A stretch of 64,000 nucleotides of DNA from Pseudorhodobacter turbinis (GTDB taxonomy: Bacteria > Pseudomonadota > Alphaproteobacteria > Rhodobacterales > Rhodobacteraceae), in contig NZ_CP039964.1 of assembly GCF_005234135.1 (NCBI RefSeq), positions 2,100,001 to 2,164,000 on the forward strand. The letters run 5' to 3'. The position numbers and the translations under genes were made by a program. Shown in pieces: positions 29,181-39,000 of the stretch. Under the pieces are notes generated by a model. That model was not told the DNA's origin. It did no database searches and saw only the letters and a list, made by a program, of their open reading frames with translations. Within the stretch, counting starts at the first letter, position 1, and every line of letters begins with the position of its first letter.

Positions 29181-30206
29181 TTATGTAGCCAGCGGTGGAA
29201 TTCGATAGTTCTCTTTTGTGGTTGTTAACGCCCAAACGGTACGGGCAAGCTTGTTTGCCAGGGCAGTCGCCACCAGCATACGAGGCTTGCGCGCCAGCAT
29301 CTTGGCAAGCCATGATCCAGGTGGTGGACCTTTCCGGATGGCCCAACGGATGACGGCCATTGCGCCTGTGATCAGCAATCGCCTTATATCGCGCTGCCCC
29401 ATTTTTGAGGTTCTACCCAGGATTTGTCGCCCACCGGTCGACTTCTGCCTTGGTACAAGCCCGCACCAAGCTGCAAACTCACGCCCATTAGAAAATTCTT
29501 CCATTGGTGGCGCGAAGGCCTGAATGGTCGTAGCACACATAGGCCCAACTCCGGGGATCGTCATAAGCCGTGATGTTGCTTCATCTGTTTTTGCTCGGCC
29601 TTTGATCTCGTGATCCAGCACCACAATCCTTTCGTCAAAAAGAGCGATCTGATCAATGTATGCTTGGCAAAGGCTTAGAATTTGCGCGGGCAGGTCAACC
29701 GCGACTTCATCAAAGCTGGCTATTATTCGTCTAAACTGAACCATCCCTTGAGCGACGACGACACCGTATTCTGCTAAATGACCCCGCAAAGCGTTTACCA
29801 ACTGGGAGCGTTGGCGGACAAATAAATCGCGTGTTCGAAAGACCATGCCCTGCGACTGTTGTTCTGCGCTTTTGACCGAGACGTAGCGCATCGTCGGGCG
29901 CGATGCCGCCTCAGCGATCGCTTCTGCGTCATTTGCGTCGTTCTTTTGACGCTTCACAAACGGCTTAACGTAAACAGGTGGAATAAGGCGCGCCTCGTGG
30001 CCAAGCTTGCCAATCTCACGCCCCCAATAATGGGATGTAGCGCAAGCCTCCATCGCAACAACGCACTTTGGAAGCTCACTCAGGAACGCGGTAAGCTGAG
30101 GGCGCGACAATTTCTTGCGGAACACGACAGAACCATCAGCGGCAGCCCCGTGCAGCTGGAAGCTCCGTTTTGCTAAATCAATTCCTACTATGCTAACATT
30201 CTCCAT
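29181..30206 (-). CDS. IS110-family (IS1111-type) RNA-guided transposase/recombinase
   Basis: 341-residue DEDD recombinase. The N-terminal RuvC-like domain has acidic residues in VGIDLAKRSFQLHG, VVAMEACATSHYWG and KNDANDAEAIAEA. The C-terminal transposase-20 domain has MTIPGVGPMCATTIQAF and LVPRQKSTGGRQILGRTSKM, including the region holding the catalytic serine, then TALANKLARTVWAL. Resembles IS5075/IS4321-type proteins of the IS1111 subgroup. Members use a structured bridge RNA to recognise target and donor DNA. Full length, no frameshift: may be active. Ribosome site GGAAG before ATG 30206. Confidence 0.92.
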   Translation of the reverse strand: MENVSIVGIDLAKRSFQLHGAAADGSVVFRKKLSRPQLTAFLSELPKCVVAMEACATSHYWGREIGKLGHEARLIPPVYVKPFVKRQKNDANDAEAIAEAASRPTMRYVSVKSAEQQSQGMVFRTRDLFVRQRSQLVNALRGHLAEYGVVVAQGMVQFRRIIASFDEVAVDLPAQILSLCQAYIDQIALFDERIVVLDHEIKGRAKTDEATSRLMTIPGVGPMCATTIQAFAPPMEEFSNGREFAAWCGLVPRQKSTGGRQILGRTSKMGQRDIRRLLITGAMAVIRWAIRKGPPPGSWLAKMLARKPRMLVATALANKLARTVWALTTTKENYRIPPLAT

Positions 30207-30272
30207 GGATGCTCTTCCTTTGTATGACAGTTTAAGCTGCTATCATTCTGGCACATTGCGATGCCGCCGGGT

Positions 30273-30283
30273 GGGGCATCCAC
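30273..30283 (-). repeat. IS1111-type subterminal inverted repeat (left)
   Basis: Minus-strand GTGGATGCCCC, six bases inside the 5' end of the element. Confidence 0.85.
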
Positions 30284-30289
30284 CCCATC

Positions 30290-30994
30290 ATTGATGTATT
30301 CAAAGATCGCCATCTCGGCCTGCCTGCGCGTTTCCCAAGATCTGCGCCAGATCAGTTCCGCTTTGATGGTTTTGAAGAACGTCTCAACAGCCGCATTGTC
30401 ATAGCAATTTCCTTTGCCACTCATGGACACTTCGAAGTCGTGCTGTCGCAGGATTTTCTGATAGTCGTGCGAACAATATTGCGATCCGCGATCCGTGTGA
30501 TGAATGCAGCCCTTCGGCGGCGCTAGGAAGGCTATTGCCATGTTCAATGCCCGGATCGCCAGATCCCGTTTCATGCGGTTACTTATGGCCCAGCCGATCA
30601 CGCGCCTTGAATGCAGGTCCAGTATCACAGCGAGATACAGCCATCCCTCACGCGTCCAAATATAGGTAATGTCACCAGCCCATTTCTGGTTTGGTTGGTC
30701 CGCTGAGAACTCACGGTCCAGCAAGTTCGGCGCAATATTGAACTTATGATTGCTGTCCGTCGTGGCTTTATGTTTGCGCGTTCTGACCACAGATATACTG
30801 TTCTGGCGCATCAAACGCCCCACGCGACGATGGCCAATATCCAAGCCTATCTCTTTCAGTTCTTCAGTCATGCGCGGCCTGCCATAGCTGCCAAGGCTGA
30901 GACGGGATTGTTCTTTGATATGTGCCAAGGTGACCATATCAGACCGTTGTCTGCGACTGCCTGGGCGGTTAGCTTGACGTCGCCAGGCTATCAT
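30290..30994 (-). pseudogene. IS3-family transposase OrfB, split
   Basis: Catalytic part of an IS3-family OrfB: WAGDITYIWTREGWLYLAVI (first Asp), HHTDRGSQYCSHDYQ (second Asp) and DNAAVETFFKTIKAELIW (Glu). It reads normally to FEYIN at 30290, then runs into the IS110-family element; the final residues (GFYNPRRRHSALG to FERKVA) lie at 28840-28917. Upstream of MIAWRR no good OrfA frame is seen, so the element was probably already defective. Confidence 0.85.
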
Positions 30995-31256
30995 CGAGAG
31001 GAGCTCTTTATCGGCAAGTTGTCATCTACGATGGATATACATTCTGCGGGTGCGATCACTTGCGGAAAAGGTCTTTGTCATTTTTCAGCAGCCACGCGGC
31101 CTTCGTAGATGAATCCTGTCCAGCGCATTGTCCGCCTTGAAGATGTCTTGAGGGATGGCCTGAGCTTCGGTCAAGTTCAGGCCAAGACCAAGACACTAAG
31201 TATTACTCTTCAATGTGGGACAGGTTGTGTGGCACATTTAGAGAAAAAGATGCCAA

Positions 31257-31295
31257 AACCCCCTTAAAATCATATAACATTAATTTTAAGGGGTT
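31257..31295 (-). terminator. terminator downstream of tRNA-Leu
   Basis: Arms AACCCCCTTAAAAT (31257-31270) and ATTTTAAGGGGTT (31283-31295) form a 12- to 13-bp stem with a 12-base loop. On the minus strand it follows the tRNA and is followed by TTTTGG, fitting a Rho-independent terminator. Confidence 0.7.
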
Positions 31296-31300
31296 GACTT

Positions 31301-31386
31301 TGGTGCCCAGGAGAGGACTCGAACCTCCACGCCTTGCGGCACACGGACCTGAACCGTGCGCGTCTACCAGTTCCGCCACCTGGGCA
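31301..31386 (-). tRNA. tRNA-Leu (CAG)
   Basis: 86-nt class II tRNA with encoded CCA, reading TGCCCAGGTGGCGGAACTGG from 31386. Anticodon loop TTCAGGT gives anticodon CAG, followed by a long variable arm (GCCGCAAGGC) and T-arm GGTTCGAGTCC. Marks the end of the accessory island. Confidence 0.95.
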
Positions 31387-31534
31387 GGTGTCGTGGGGGC
31401 GGTGTAATGCGAGGGTGCGGTACTGTCAACGGGGATTAAACAAAAATCATGCGGTCTTTTGTTGCTTGTTTGAAAAGGCTTGGAGGGATATGCAGATGAC
31501 CGTATGAAAAGCTTTCCAGATGGAGGCAGGACGG

Positions 31535-32521
31535 ATGAGCAAACGGGTCACGATCTATGGCGGTTCGGGTTTTGTAGGGCGCTACATTGCCCGGCGAATG
31601 GCACAAGCAGGATGGCGGGTGCGCGTTGCGGTGCGCCGACCGAATGAGGCGATCTTTGTGCGGACCTACGGTGTCGTTGGTCAGGTGGAGCCGGTTTTGT
31701 GCAACATTCGCGATGATGCGTCGGTTCGGCGGGCATTGCAGGGCGCAGAGGCGGTGATCAACTGCGTTGGCACCTTTGATGCGCGTGGCAAGAATAATTT
31801 TGCGGCAGTTCAGGCTGAGGGTGCGGGCCGCATCGCGCGTATCGCAGCCGAGGGCGGCGTGGAGCGGCTGGTGCAAATCTCCTCTATCGGGGCGGACGCC
31901 GATGCGGAAAGCGAATATTCGCGCACGAAGGCACAAGGTGAGGCAGCCGTTTTGGCGGCGTTCCCAAGTGCTACAATTCTGCGCCCTTCAGTCATTTTCG
32001 GGACCGAGGATGGTTTCTTCAACCGTTTTGCCGGTATGTCGGGCTTGACGCCTATCCTGCCTGTCGTTGGCGCGAACACGCGGTTCCAGCCGGTTTTCGT
32101 CGATGATGTGGCCTTGGCCGCTGAAATGGCAGCAACCGGCGCGGCCGCTCCGGGGGTGTATGAGCTTGGCGGGCCAGAGGCGGCCAGCTTTCGCGATCTG
32201 ATGAAAAAGATGCTGGGTGTGATCCAGCGGCGTCGTCTTGTTATGAACATCCCGTTTTTCGCGGCTTCTGCGATGGCGGCCATTTTTGACTTTTTGTCCA
32301 TTCTGACCGGCGGTCTGGTGAAGAATAAAGTCCTGACCCGCGATCAGGTAAAGAGCCTGACGACCGATAACGTGGTTGCCGAGGGCGCGAAGGGTTTTGC
32401 CGATCTGGGGATTAAGCCCGTGTCAATGGATGCGATGCTGCCCGAATACCTGTGGCGCTTCCGTCCGTCGGGTCAGTACGCCGCGATTAAAGATAGCGCG
32501 AAAAACCTTCGCAAAGTTTGA
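31535..32521 (+). CDS. NDUFA9-like NAD(P)-binding protein of complex I
   Basis: 328-residue atypical SDR: Rossmann start VTIYGGSGFVGRYIARRMAQ, then CVGTFDARGKNNFAAVQAEG and LVQISSIGADADAESEYSRT, the pattern of the NDUFA9 accessory subunit of respiratory complex I known from mitochondria and Alphaproteobacteria. It lacks a full catalytic SDR tetrad, as usual for this group, and probably has a structural role binding NADPH. ATG 31535 has GGAGG eight bases before; the frame could extend to 31520 but would include that site. Followed 18 bases later by uppP. Confidence 0.85.
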   Translation: MSKRVTIYGGSGFVGRYIARRMAQAGWRVRVAVRRPNEAIFVRTYGVVGQVEPVLCNIRDDASVRRALQGAEAVINCVGTFDARGKNNFAAVQAEGAGRIARIAAEGGVERLVQISSIGADADAESEYSRTKAQGEAAVLAAFPSATILRPSVIFGTEDGFFNRFAGMSGLTPILPVVGANTRFQPVFVDDVALAAEMAATGAAAPGVYELGGPEAASFRDLMKKMLGVIQRRRLVMNIPFFAASAMAAIFDFLSILTGGLVKNKVLTRDQVKSLTTDNVVAEGAKGFADLGIKPVSMDAMLPEYLWRFRPSGQYAAIKDSAKNLRKV

Positions 32522-32539
32522 TATAAGAAAGGGCCGACG

Positions 32540-33343
32540 ATGGCCGATACCACTCTGGCAGCCCTGTTCTTGGGTGTTCTTGAGGGGCTGACGGAGTTTA
32601 TTCCTGTTTCCTCTACGGGTCATATTCTGTTGGCCGGTCATTTTATTGGCTTTGAAAGCTCTGGCAAGTCGTTTGAGGTGGTGATCCAGCTGGGCGCTGT
32701 GCTTGCTGTTTTGTCGGTCTATGCGGCAAAACTGTGGGCTTTGTTCAGCGCTGCCCCGCATGACCCTGCTGCGCGGCGGACCATTCTTTCGGTGCTGGTT
32801 GCGTTTTTGCCTGCGGTTTTCATTGGTGTGCTGGCGCATGATTTCATCAAAACAGTTCTTTTTGAAAGCCCGCGTTTGATTTCGGTGATGCTGATCCTTG
32901 GTGGCATCGTTTTGGTGTTCGTGGACCGCATTGCGCCGGAACCGCGCTATGACGATGCGATGAAACTGCCGCTGGGTGTCGCGCTCAAGATCGGGTTTAT
33001 CCAGTGCCTTGCGATGATTCCGGGCGTGTCCCGGTCTGGGGCGACGATTGTTGGTGCCCTGATGTTGGGCGCAAACAAGCGTGCCGCTGCCGAGTTTTCG
33101 TTTTTCCTGTCGATGCCGACGATGGGCGGCGCTTTCGCCTACGACCTCTACAAGAATTACGACGTGCTGGATTCTGGCGCGATCAACGAGATTGCCATCG
33201 GCTTTGTGGCCGCGTTCATATCAGCCATTTTCGTTGTTCGCTGGCTTTTGGGGTATGTCAGTCGCCACGGGTACGCCCTGTTCGGCTGGTGGCGAATCAT
33301 CGTTGGCGCGCTTGCTTTTGTGGCGCTCTCGCTGGGCTATTAA
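32540..33343 (+). CDS. uppP: undecaprenyl-diphosphate phosphatase
   Basis: 267-residue inner-membrane enzyme that recycles the carrier lipid for peptidoglycan and polysaccharide export by dephosphorylating undecaprenyl pyrophosphate. Both BacA/UppP signatures are present: [16 protein letters not shown] near residue 16 (catalytic Glu and Ser) and [13 protein letters not shown] near 160 (catalytic Arg). About eight hydrophobic segments. It also underlies bacitracin resistance in the family. Co-oriented with and close behind the NDUFA9-like gene. Confidence 0.95.
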   Translation: MADTTLAALFLGVLEGLTEFIPVSSTGHILLAGHFIGFESSGKSFEVVIQLGAVLAVLSVYAAKLWALFSAAPHDPAARRTILSVLVAFLPAVFIGVLAHDFIKTVLFESPRLISVMLILGGIVLVFVDRIAPEPRYDDAMKLPLGVALKIGFIQCLAMIPGVSRSGATIVGALMLGANKRAAAEFSFFLSMPTMGGAFAYDLYKNYDVLDSGAINEIAIGFVAAFISAIFVVRWLLGYVSRHGYALFGWWRIIVGALAFVALSLGY

Positions 33344-33504
33344 GGCGGTAGGTAATGCGTACTGACCTATAATTGGTAAAAAAATACCGAACCGGGATTG
33401 AATTTCGAAAAATACCGCCATTTAGGTAAGTGTTGCTGACTTTTAATTTGTTGGGCGGCGCAGTATCACGTCACTCTGACCAAATTAATCAGGGAGGCGC
33501 CGTT

Positions 33505-34941
33505 ATGGCCAAGGAACAAATGCTTCGCTTCGTTACGGTTGCCCGTGAGATGCCGGAAAAGCGCCCACCTGATTTGCGGGCCCAGGATTTTCATGAAATC
33601 TACCGCGAATATGCGGGCGACAAAGCGGCAGAGCAGGCCGCGCGCTGTAGCCAATGCGGCGTGCCATATTGCCAATCGCATTGCCCTTTGCACAATAACA
33701 TCCCCGACTGGCTGCGCCTGACCGCCCAAGGCCGTCTGCAAGAAGCCTATGAGCTTTCGCAGGCCACCAACACCTTCCCCGAGATTTGCGGCCGCATTTG
33801 CCCGCAAGACCGGCTTTGCGAAGGTAACTGTGTGATCGAGCAATCGGGCCACGGTACGGTTACCATCGGCTCGGTAGAGAAATACCTGACGGATACCGCT
33901 TGGGAAAACGGCTGGGTAAAGCCGATCAAGCCGTTGCAAGAACGTACCGAAAGCGTTGGCATCATCGGCGCGGGGCCGGGCGGTCTTTCTGCTGCGGATG
34001 TGTTGCGCCGCGCGGGTGTGCAGGTCACGGTATATGACAGCTATGACCGGGCAGGCGGGTTGATGACCTATGGCATTCCCGGCTTCAAACTGGAAAAACC
34101 CATTGTGATGCAGCGGGTTGAGCAGCTTGAAACAGCAGGCGTGCAATTTGTGATGAATTGCACTGTCGGCAAGGATTTGACTTTTGATGCGATCCGGGGG
34201 CGGCATGATGCAGTTTTGATCGCCACGGGCGTCTATCAGGCCCGCGACCTGCCTGTGCCCGGCGTCGACGCAAAAGGGATTGTTCCCGCGCTGGAGTTTC
34301 TGACAGCCAGCAACCGCAAAAGCTTTGGCGATGATGTGCCCGAATATGACAATGGCACGCTGAACGCGGCGGGCAAGCGGGTGGTGGTAATCGGCGGTGG
34401 TGATACGGCGATGGACTGTGTGCGCACGGCGATCCGCGAAGGGGCGATTAGCGTTAAATGCCTGTATCGTCGCGACAAGGCGAACATGCCGGGCAGCCAG
34501 CGCGAAACCCAAAATGCCGAAGAAGAAGGCGTTGAATTTGTTTGGCTTTCTGCGCCCAAGGGTTTCACCGGCGGTGAATCCGTGGATGGCGTGATGGTGC
34601 AAAAGATGCGCCTTGGCGCGCCGGATGCGACGGGCCGCCAAAGCCCCGAAGTCATCGAGGGTGCCGATTATGTCGAACCTGCCGATCTGGCGATCATGGC
34701 ACTGGGGTTTGAACCGGAAGACCTGCCAACCCTCTGGGACCAGCCGGAACTGGGCGTAACCCGCTGGGGCACCATCAAGGCTGATTTCGAGACCCACGCG
34801 ACCAATCTGCCCGGCGTCTATGCCGTGGGCGATATCGTGCGTGGCGCCAGCCTTGTGGTCTGGGCGATCCGTGACGGGCGTGAGGCGGCGGCGGCAATGC
34901 TGGCTTATATCTCGCAAGAGCAAACGGTCGCGGCAGAGTAA
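33505..34941 (+). CDS. gltD: glutamate synthase (NADPH) small subunit
   Basis: 478-residue beta subunit of GOGAT. It takes electrons from NADPH through FAD and passes them to the large subunit via two [4Fe-4S] clusters. N-terminal cluster cysteines: CSQCGVPYCQSHCP and CGRICPQDRLCEGNC. FAD site VGIIGAGPGGLSAADVL; NADPH site VVVIGGGDTAMDCVRTA. ATG 33505 with AGGGAGG before it. The partner gltB lies downstream, separated by two small genes in the same direction, so the four are probably one operon for ammonium assimilation. Confidence 0.95.
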   Translation: MAKEQMLRFVTVAREMPEKRPPDLRAQDFHEIYREYAGDKAAEQAARCSQCGVPYCQSHCPLHNNIPDWLRLTAQGRLQEAYELSQATNTFPEICGRICPQDRLCEGNCVIEQSGHGTVTIGSVEKYLTDTAWENGWVKPIKPLQERTESVGIIGAGPGGLSAADVLRRAGVQVTVYDSYDRAGGLMTYGIPGFKLEKPIVMQRVEQLETAGVQFVMNCTVGKDLTFDAIRGRHDAVLIATGVYQARDLPVPGVDAKGIVPALEFLTASNRKSFGDDVPEYDNGTLNAAGKRVVVIGGGDTAMDCVRTAIREGAISVKCLYRRDKANMPGSQRETQNAEEEGVEFVWLSAPKGFTGGESVDGVMVQKMRLGAPDATGRQSPEVIEGADYVEPADLAIMALGFEPEDLPTLWDQPELGVTRWGTIKADFETHATNLPGVYAVGDIVRGASLVVWAIRDGREAAAAMLAYISQEQTVAAE

Positions 34942-34980
34942 CCACGTCGATGGGTTTGAAGTGAACGGAAAGGTTCGGAT

Positions 34981-35679
34981 ATGCGCGGTTTGATCGTGGC
35001 GTTGCTTGTAGTTTTGACTGCCCCAACGGGGGCGGCTGCTGGTGCGTTTAACCCGCCTGCGGGCTGTAGCGGCTATTTGACGGTGCAGTCGCGGTCGTGC
35101 CGCGTGTCAAACTATTATACCTGCACCCAAGATGCGCCGGGCGACCAATGGCGCGCGGATTTCGACCAGCAAGGGCTGTTTTTCGTCAGCCGTGTGGATG
35201 CTGAGGGGCAGTGGGTTGAAAGCCTCGATATAAACCCGATGGTGCGCCAGACGCTGGATGCGGGGGCCGAAGATCCGGCCTCGTTTACCGAGCTGTTGGG
35301 CGGATTGGACAGCTTTTCGTTCAACCTGACCCGCGACAACGGGGAACGCAGCAGCGTGCGCGGTTTTGACCGTTTGACCGGAAGATCGGTTCAGATTGAC
35401 GGCATAACCCTGCAGGAAACCGAATTTGAATATAGCGAGACGGATCGCGAGGGCAATTTGCTGCGCCGGTCGCGCGGGGTTGAATATATCCATCCCGAAT
35501 GGCGGATTTTCTTTGCCGGCCCGTCGGAATGGGACGGTGGTGATGGTTATTTGCCGATGGATGGCAGCCCTGTGGAATTTATCTTTCCCGATGAGCCGGG
35601 GTTCTTTTCCAACCAGCCTGTGTTCGAATGTGATGCGATTTTAAGCAATTATTCCAAAGGGTCCGCAAATGGAAATTGA
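34981..35679 (+). CDS. secreted hypothetical protein between gltD and gltB
   Basis: 232 residues. Signal peptide (MRGLIVALLVVLTAPTGAAA) then a mature part with cysteines in GCSGYLTVQSRSCRVSNYYT, a further CTQD and FECDAILSNYS, likely disulfide-bonded in the periplasm. The middle is acidic and beta-rich. Not recognised. It lies 39 bases after gltD and overlaps the next gene by 11 bases, so it belongs to the glutamate-synthase transcription unit. Why a periplasmic protein is coupled to GOGAT is unclear. Confidence 0.75.
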   Translation: MRGLIVALLVVLTAPTGAAAGAFNPPAGCSGYLTVQSRSCRVSNYYTCTQDAPGDQWRADFDQQGLFFVSRVDAEGQWVESLDINPMVRQTLDAGAEDPASFTELLGGLDSFSFNLTRDNGERSSVRGFDRLTGRSVQIDGITLQETEFEYSETDREGNLLRRSRGVEYIHPEWRIFFAGPSEWDGGDGYLPMDGSPVEFIFPDEPGFFSNQPVFECDAILSNYSKGSANGN

Positions 35680-36043
35680 GCTGGAAACCGGCGAATTCTA
35701 CACCAGCGAGCAAGACGGATTTGACCCTGTGGTCATCTGGCTGGGCCGCGTAGACCTGCCCGAAGACCTTGAAGGTGTCGCCGCAGAGCCGGTGCTAAGC
35801 CTGATGGTCCGCGCCGCCGAAGAGGGCAGCCCCGTGATCGAAATGGCGCCCTTTTGGCAAGGCGTCGTTATGACGGCCGAGTTTATGGAGGCCGACCCGT
35901 TTTATGTCGATGAAGCGGTGTTTGAAGACAGCTACCACATCTGGCGCAACGCCTATGACCAGGGCGAGGCCTTCCCTTGGACGATGTCCCCCAATGAGGT
36001 CTATGCTCGGATGCTGGGCGAAATGGATGATGAAGACGCGTAA
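35669..36043 (+). CDS. small acidic hypothetical protein between gltD and gltB
   Basis: 124 residues, strikingly acidic from end to end (starts MEIELETGEFYTSEQDGFDP, ends MLGEMDDEDA), without signal peptide or membrane segment. Starts within the preceding gene and ends 36 bases before gltB, implying translational and transcriptional coupling. Family not recognised. The acidic character would suit a cytoplasmic partner or modulator of the large GOGAT enzyme, but that is only inference from position. Confidence 0.75.
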   Translation: MEIELETGEFYTSEQDGFDPVVIWLGRVDLPEDLEGVAAEPVLSLMVRAAEEGSPVIEMAPFWQGVVMTAEFMEADPFYVDEAVFEDSYHIWRNAYDQGEAFPWTMSPNEVYARMLGEMDDEDA

Positions 36044-36079
36044 AGCGACACCTGTAATTTTTCTGACGGAGCAAAACCA

Positions 36080-39000
36080 ATGACGAATTCCCCCGTTTAC
36101 GATGCTGCCTGGGTTGCTGCCGAGGAAGCGAAACGCGCCTACATGGACGCGAACAGCCTTTATAAATCCGAGGATGAGCACGCCTCTTGCGGGGTCGGGT
36201 TGGTCGTTTCCATCTCGGGGGAGCCGAGCCGTTCGGTCGTGCAAAACGGCATCAACGCGCTTAAGGCGATCTGGCACCGCGGGGCGGTGGATGCTGATGG
36301 CAAAACCGGCGATGGCGCGGGGATCCATGTGCAGATTCCGGTGGAATTCTTCTATGATCAGGTGCGCAGAACAGGGCATGAACCTGATACCAGCAAGATG
36401 ATTGCCGTCGGTCAGGTCTTCTTGCCGCGCACTGATTTTGGCGCACAGGAACGGTGCCGGACCATCGTTGAAACCGAAGTTCTGCGCATGGGTCACGCGA
36501 TTTATGGCTGGCGGCATGTGCCGGTTGAAACCTCTGTTCTGGGCGAAAAGGCAAATGCCACCCGCCCCGAGATCGAGCAAATCCTGATCCGTTGTAATCA
36601 GGACATTGAACAAGAACAGTTTGAGCGCGAGTTGTATATCATCCGCCGCCGTATCGAAAAAGCCGCTGCTGCTGCGCAAATCGGCGGGCTGTATCTGTGC
36701 AGTCTCTCGTGCCGATCGATCATCTATAAGGGTATGATGCTGGCCGAGGAGGTCGCGGTTTTCTATCCCGACCTGATGGATGAGCGTTTTGAATCCGCCT
36801 TTGCGATTTATCACCAGCGCTATTCCACCAATACATTCCCGCAGTGGTGGCTGGCCCAGCCGTTCCGCATGTTGGCCCATAACGGTGAGATTAACACCCT
36901 GAAGGGCAACGTGAACTGGATGCGGAGCCATGAGATCCGCATGGCCTCTGTCACCTTTGGCGACATGGCCGAGGATATCAAGCCGATCATTCCGGCAGGT
37001 GCCTCGGACAGTGGTGCGCTGGATGCGGTGTTTGAGGTGATGGTACGCTCGGGGCGGAATGCGCCCTTTACCAAGACCATGTTGGTGCCAGAGGCATGGA
37101 GCAAAACCACGACCGATATGCCCAAAGCTTGGGCCGATATGTACGCCTATTGCAACGCCGTGATGGAGCCATGGGATGGTCCCGCCGCTTTGGCGATGAC
37201 CGACGGCCGTTGGGTTTGCGGTGGGCTTGACCGTAACGGTTTGCGCCCGATGCGCTATGTTGTCACCGGCGACGGCTTGTTGATTGCAGGCTCCGAGGCG
37301 GGAATGGTGCCGGTGGATGAGGCCAATGTGCGCGAAAAAGGCGCGCTTGGGCCGGGCCAGATGATTGCCGTCGATATGCAGGAAGGCAAACTTTATCACG
37401 ATGGGGTGCTCAAGGATAAGCTGGCCTCTGCCCAGCCCTTTGGCGACTGGATCGAAAAAGTGGTGGAGCTGAATGACTACCTGATCAACCTGCCCGAACA
37501 CGCCGGCTTTACCGGTACAGATCTGCGCCAGCGTCAGATCGCGGCAGGCTATTCGCTAGAGGAATTGGAACAGGTTCTGGCCCCGATGGCCGAGGATGGC
37601 AAAGAGATGATCGCCTCGATGGGGGATGATACGCCTGCCGCCGTGTTGTCGTCGATCTACCGGCCGCTGTCGCATTTCTTTCGGCAGAACTTTAGTCAGG
37701 TCACCAACCCGCCCATCGACTCCTTGCGCGAAAGCAGGGTGATGAGCCTGAAGACGCGTTTCGGGAACTTGAAAAACGTGCTGGATGAGGGCAGCAGCCA
37801 GACCGAAATTCTGCTGCTCGAAAGCCCGTTTATCGCCAATGCCGAATTTGATGCGATGATGGCACATTTCGGCGATACGGTGTCGGTGATTGATTGTACC
37901 TTCCCGAGGGGTCCGGATGCGCTGCGTCAAGGCTTGGAACGTATCCGCGCCGAGGCCGAGGATGCTGTGCGCTCGGGTGCCGGGCATCTGGTTTTGACGG
38001 ATGAACACCAAGGGCCGGACCGCGTGGCGATGCCGATGATCTTGGCCACAAGTGCTGTGCACAGTTGGTTGACGCGCAAAGGGTTGCGGACGTTTTGCTC
38101 GATGAACCTGCGCTCGGCCGAATGTATCGACCCGCATTATTTCGCGGTGCTGATTGGCTGTGGCGCGACCACGGTGAACGCCTATCTGGCACAAGACAGC
38201 ATTGCCGACCGGATCGCGCGCAATCTGATCGCAGGCAGCTTGACCGAAGCAATGGCGCGCTACCGTGCGGCGATTGATGCGGGCCTTCTCAAGATCATGT
38301 CGAAGATGGGGATTTCGGTCCTGTCGTCCTATCGTGGCGGGCTGAACTTTGAGGCCGTCGGCCTGTCGCGTGCGATGGTTGCGGAATATTTCCCCGGTAT
38401 GCACAGCCGGATTTCCGGCATCGGCGTGTCGGGTATTCAGCACAAGCTGGAAGAGGTTCACGCACGCGGCTGGCTTGGCGGCGCGGATGTTCTGCCTATA
38501 GGCGGCATCTATAAATCGCGGAAATCGGGCGAGAAGCACGCATGGGAAGCGCAGACGATGCATATGCTGCAATCGGCCTGTGACCGCGCCAGCTTTGATC
38601 TGTGGAAGCAGTATTCCGCCGCGATGCGGGCCAATCCGCCGATCCATCTGCGCGACCTTCTGGCCATCAAGTCCTTGGGCAAGCCTGTGCCGATCGAGGA
38701 AGTGGAAAGCATCACCTCTATCCGCAAACGGTTTGTGACGCCGGGGATGTCGCTGGGCGCGCTCTCGCCCGAGGCACATAAAACCCTGAACGTGGCAATG
38801 AACCGCATCGGCGCCAAATCCGACAGCGGCGAGGGCGGCGAAGATCCGGCGCACTTCCTGCCTGAGGCCAATGGGGATAACCCCTCGGCCAAGATCAAGC
38901 AGGTCGCCTCTGGCCGCTTTGGCGTGACGGCAGAATATCTGAATGCCTGCGAAGAGCTGGAGATCAAGGTCGCCCAAGGGGCGAAACCGGGCGAAGGCGG

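Larger units (their letters stand above)
28918..30289 (-). mobile_element. IS110-family (IS1111 subgroup) element
   Basis: One intact transposase gene with a short leader (about 83 bp) and a long trailer (about 263 bp). Subterminal perfect 11-bp inverted repeats GTGGATGCCCC lie at 28922-28932 and (complement) 30273-30283, as in the IS1111 subgroup. No target duplication. The insertion point within IS3 orfB is fixed to a few bases by the restored reading frame. Confidence 0.88.
28802..31228 (-). mobile_element. IS3-family element, interrupted by an IS110-family element
   Basis: The right end TGGACCTGTCGCGCTTTC starts at 28802. The left end is near 31228 (GGGACAGGTT in complement). OrfB is split into 30290-30994 and 28840-28917 by the IS110-family insertion. 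Removing 28918-30289 restores FEYIN-GFYNPRRRHSALG in frame. The OrfA region (about 31000-31200) is degenerate: no intact frame is seen. Confidence 0.8.

Noticed and set aside
23894..31228. A repeat of the tRNA-Arg 3' end marking the far attachment site of the island
   Set aside because: I looked for the T-arm/acceptor sequence across the island and found none; integration at this tRNA by an integrase is therefore not shown.
7408..31228. The IS3 tail at 7408 and the IS3 element at 28802-31228 as two halves of one element separated by an inversion
   Set aside because: The element at 28802-31228 already has its own complete OrfB C-terminus (28840-28917), so the tail at 7408 comes from a separate, related copy.
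33344..33504. Riboswitch or regulatory RNA before gltD
   Set aside because: The leader has two short TACCG repeats but no recognised aptamer core or terminator hairpin.
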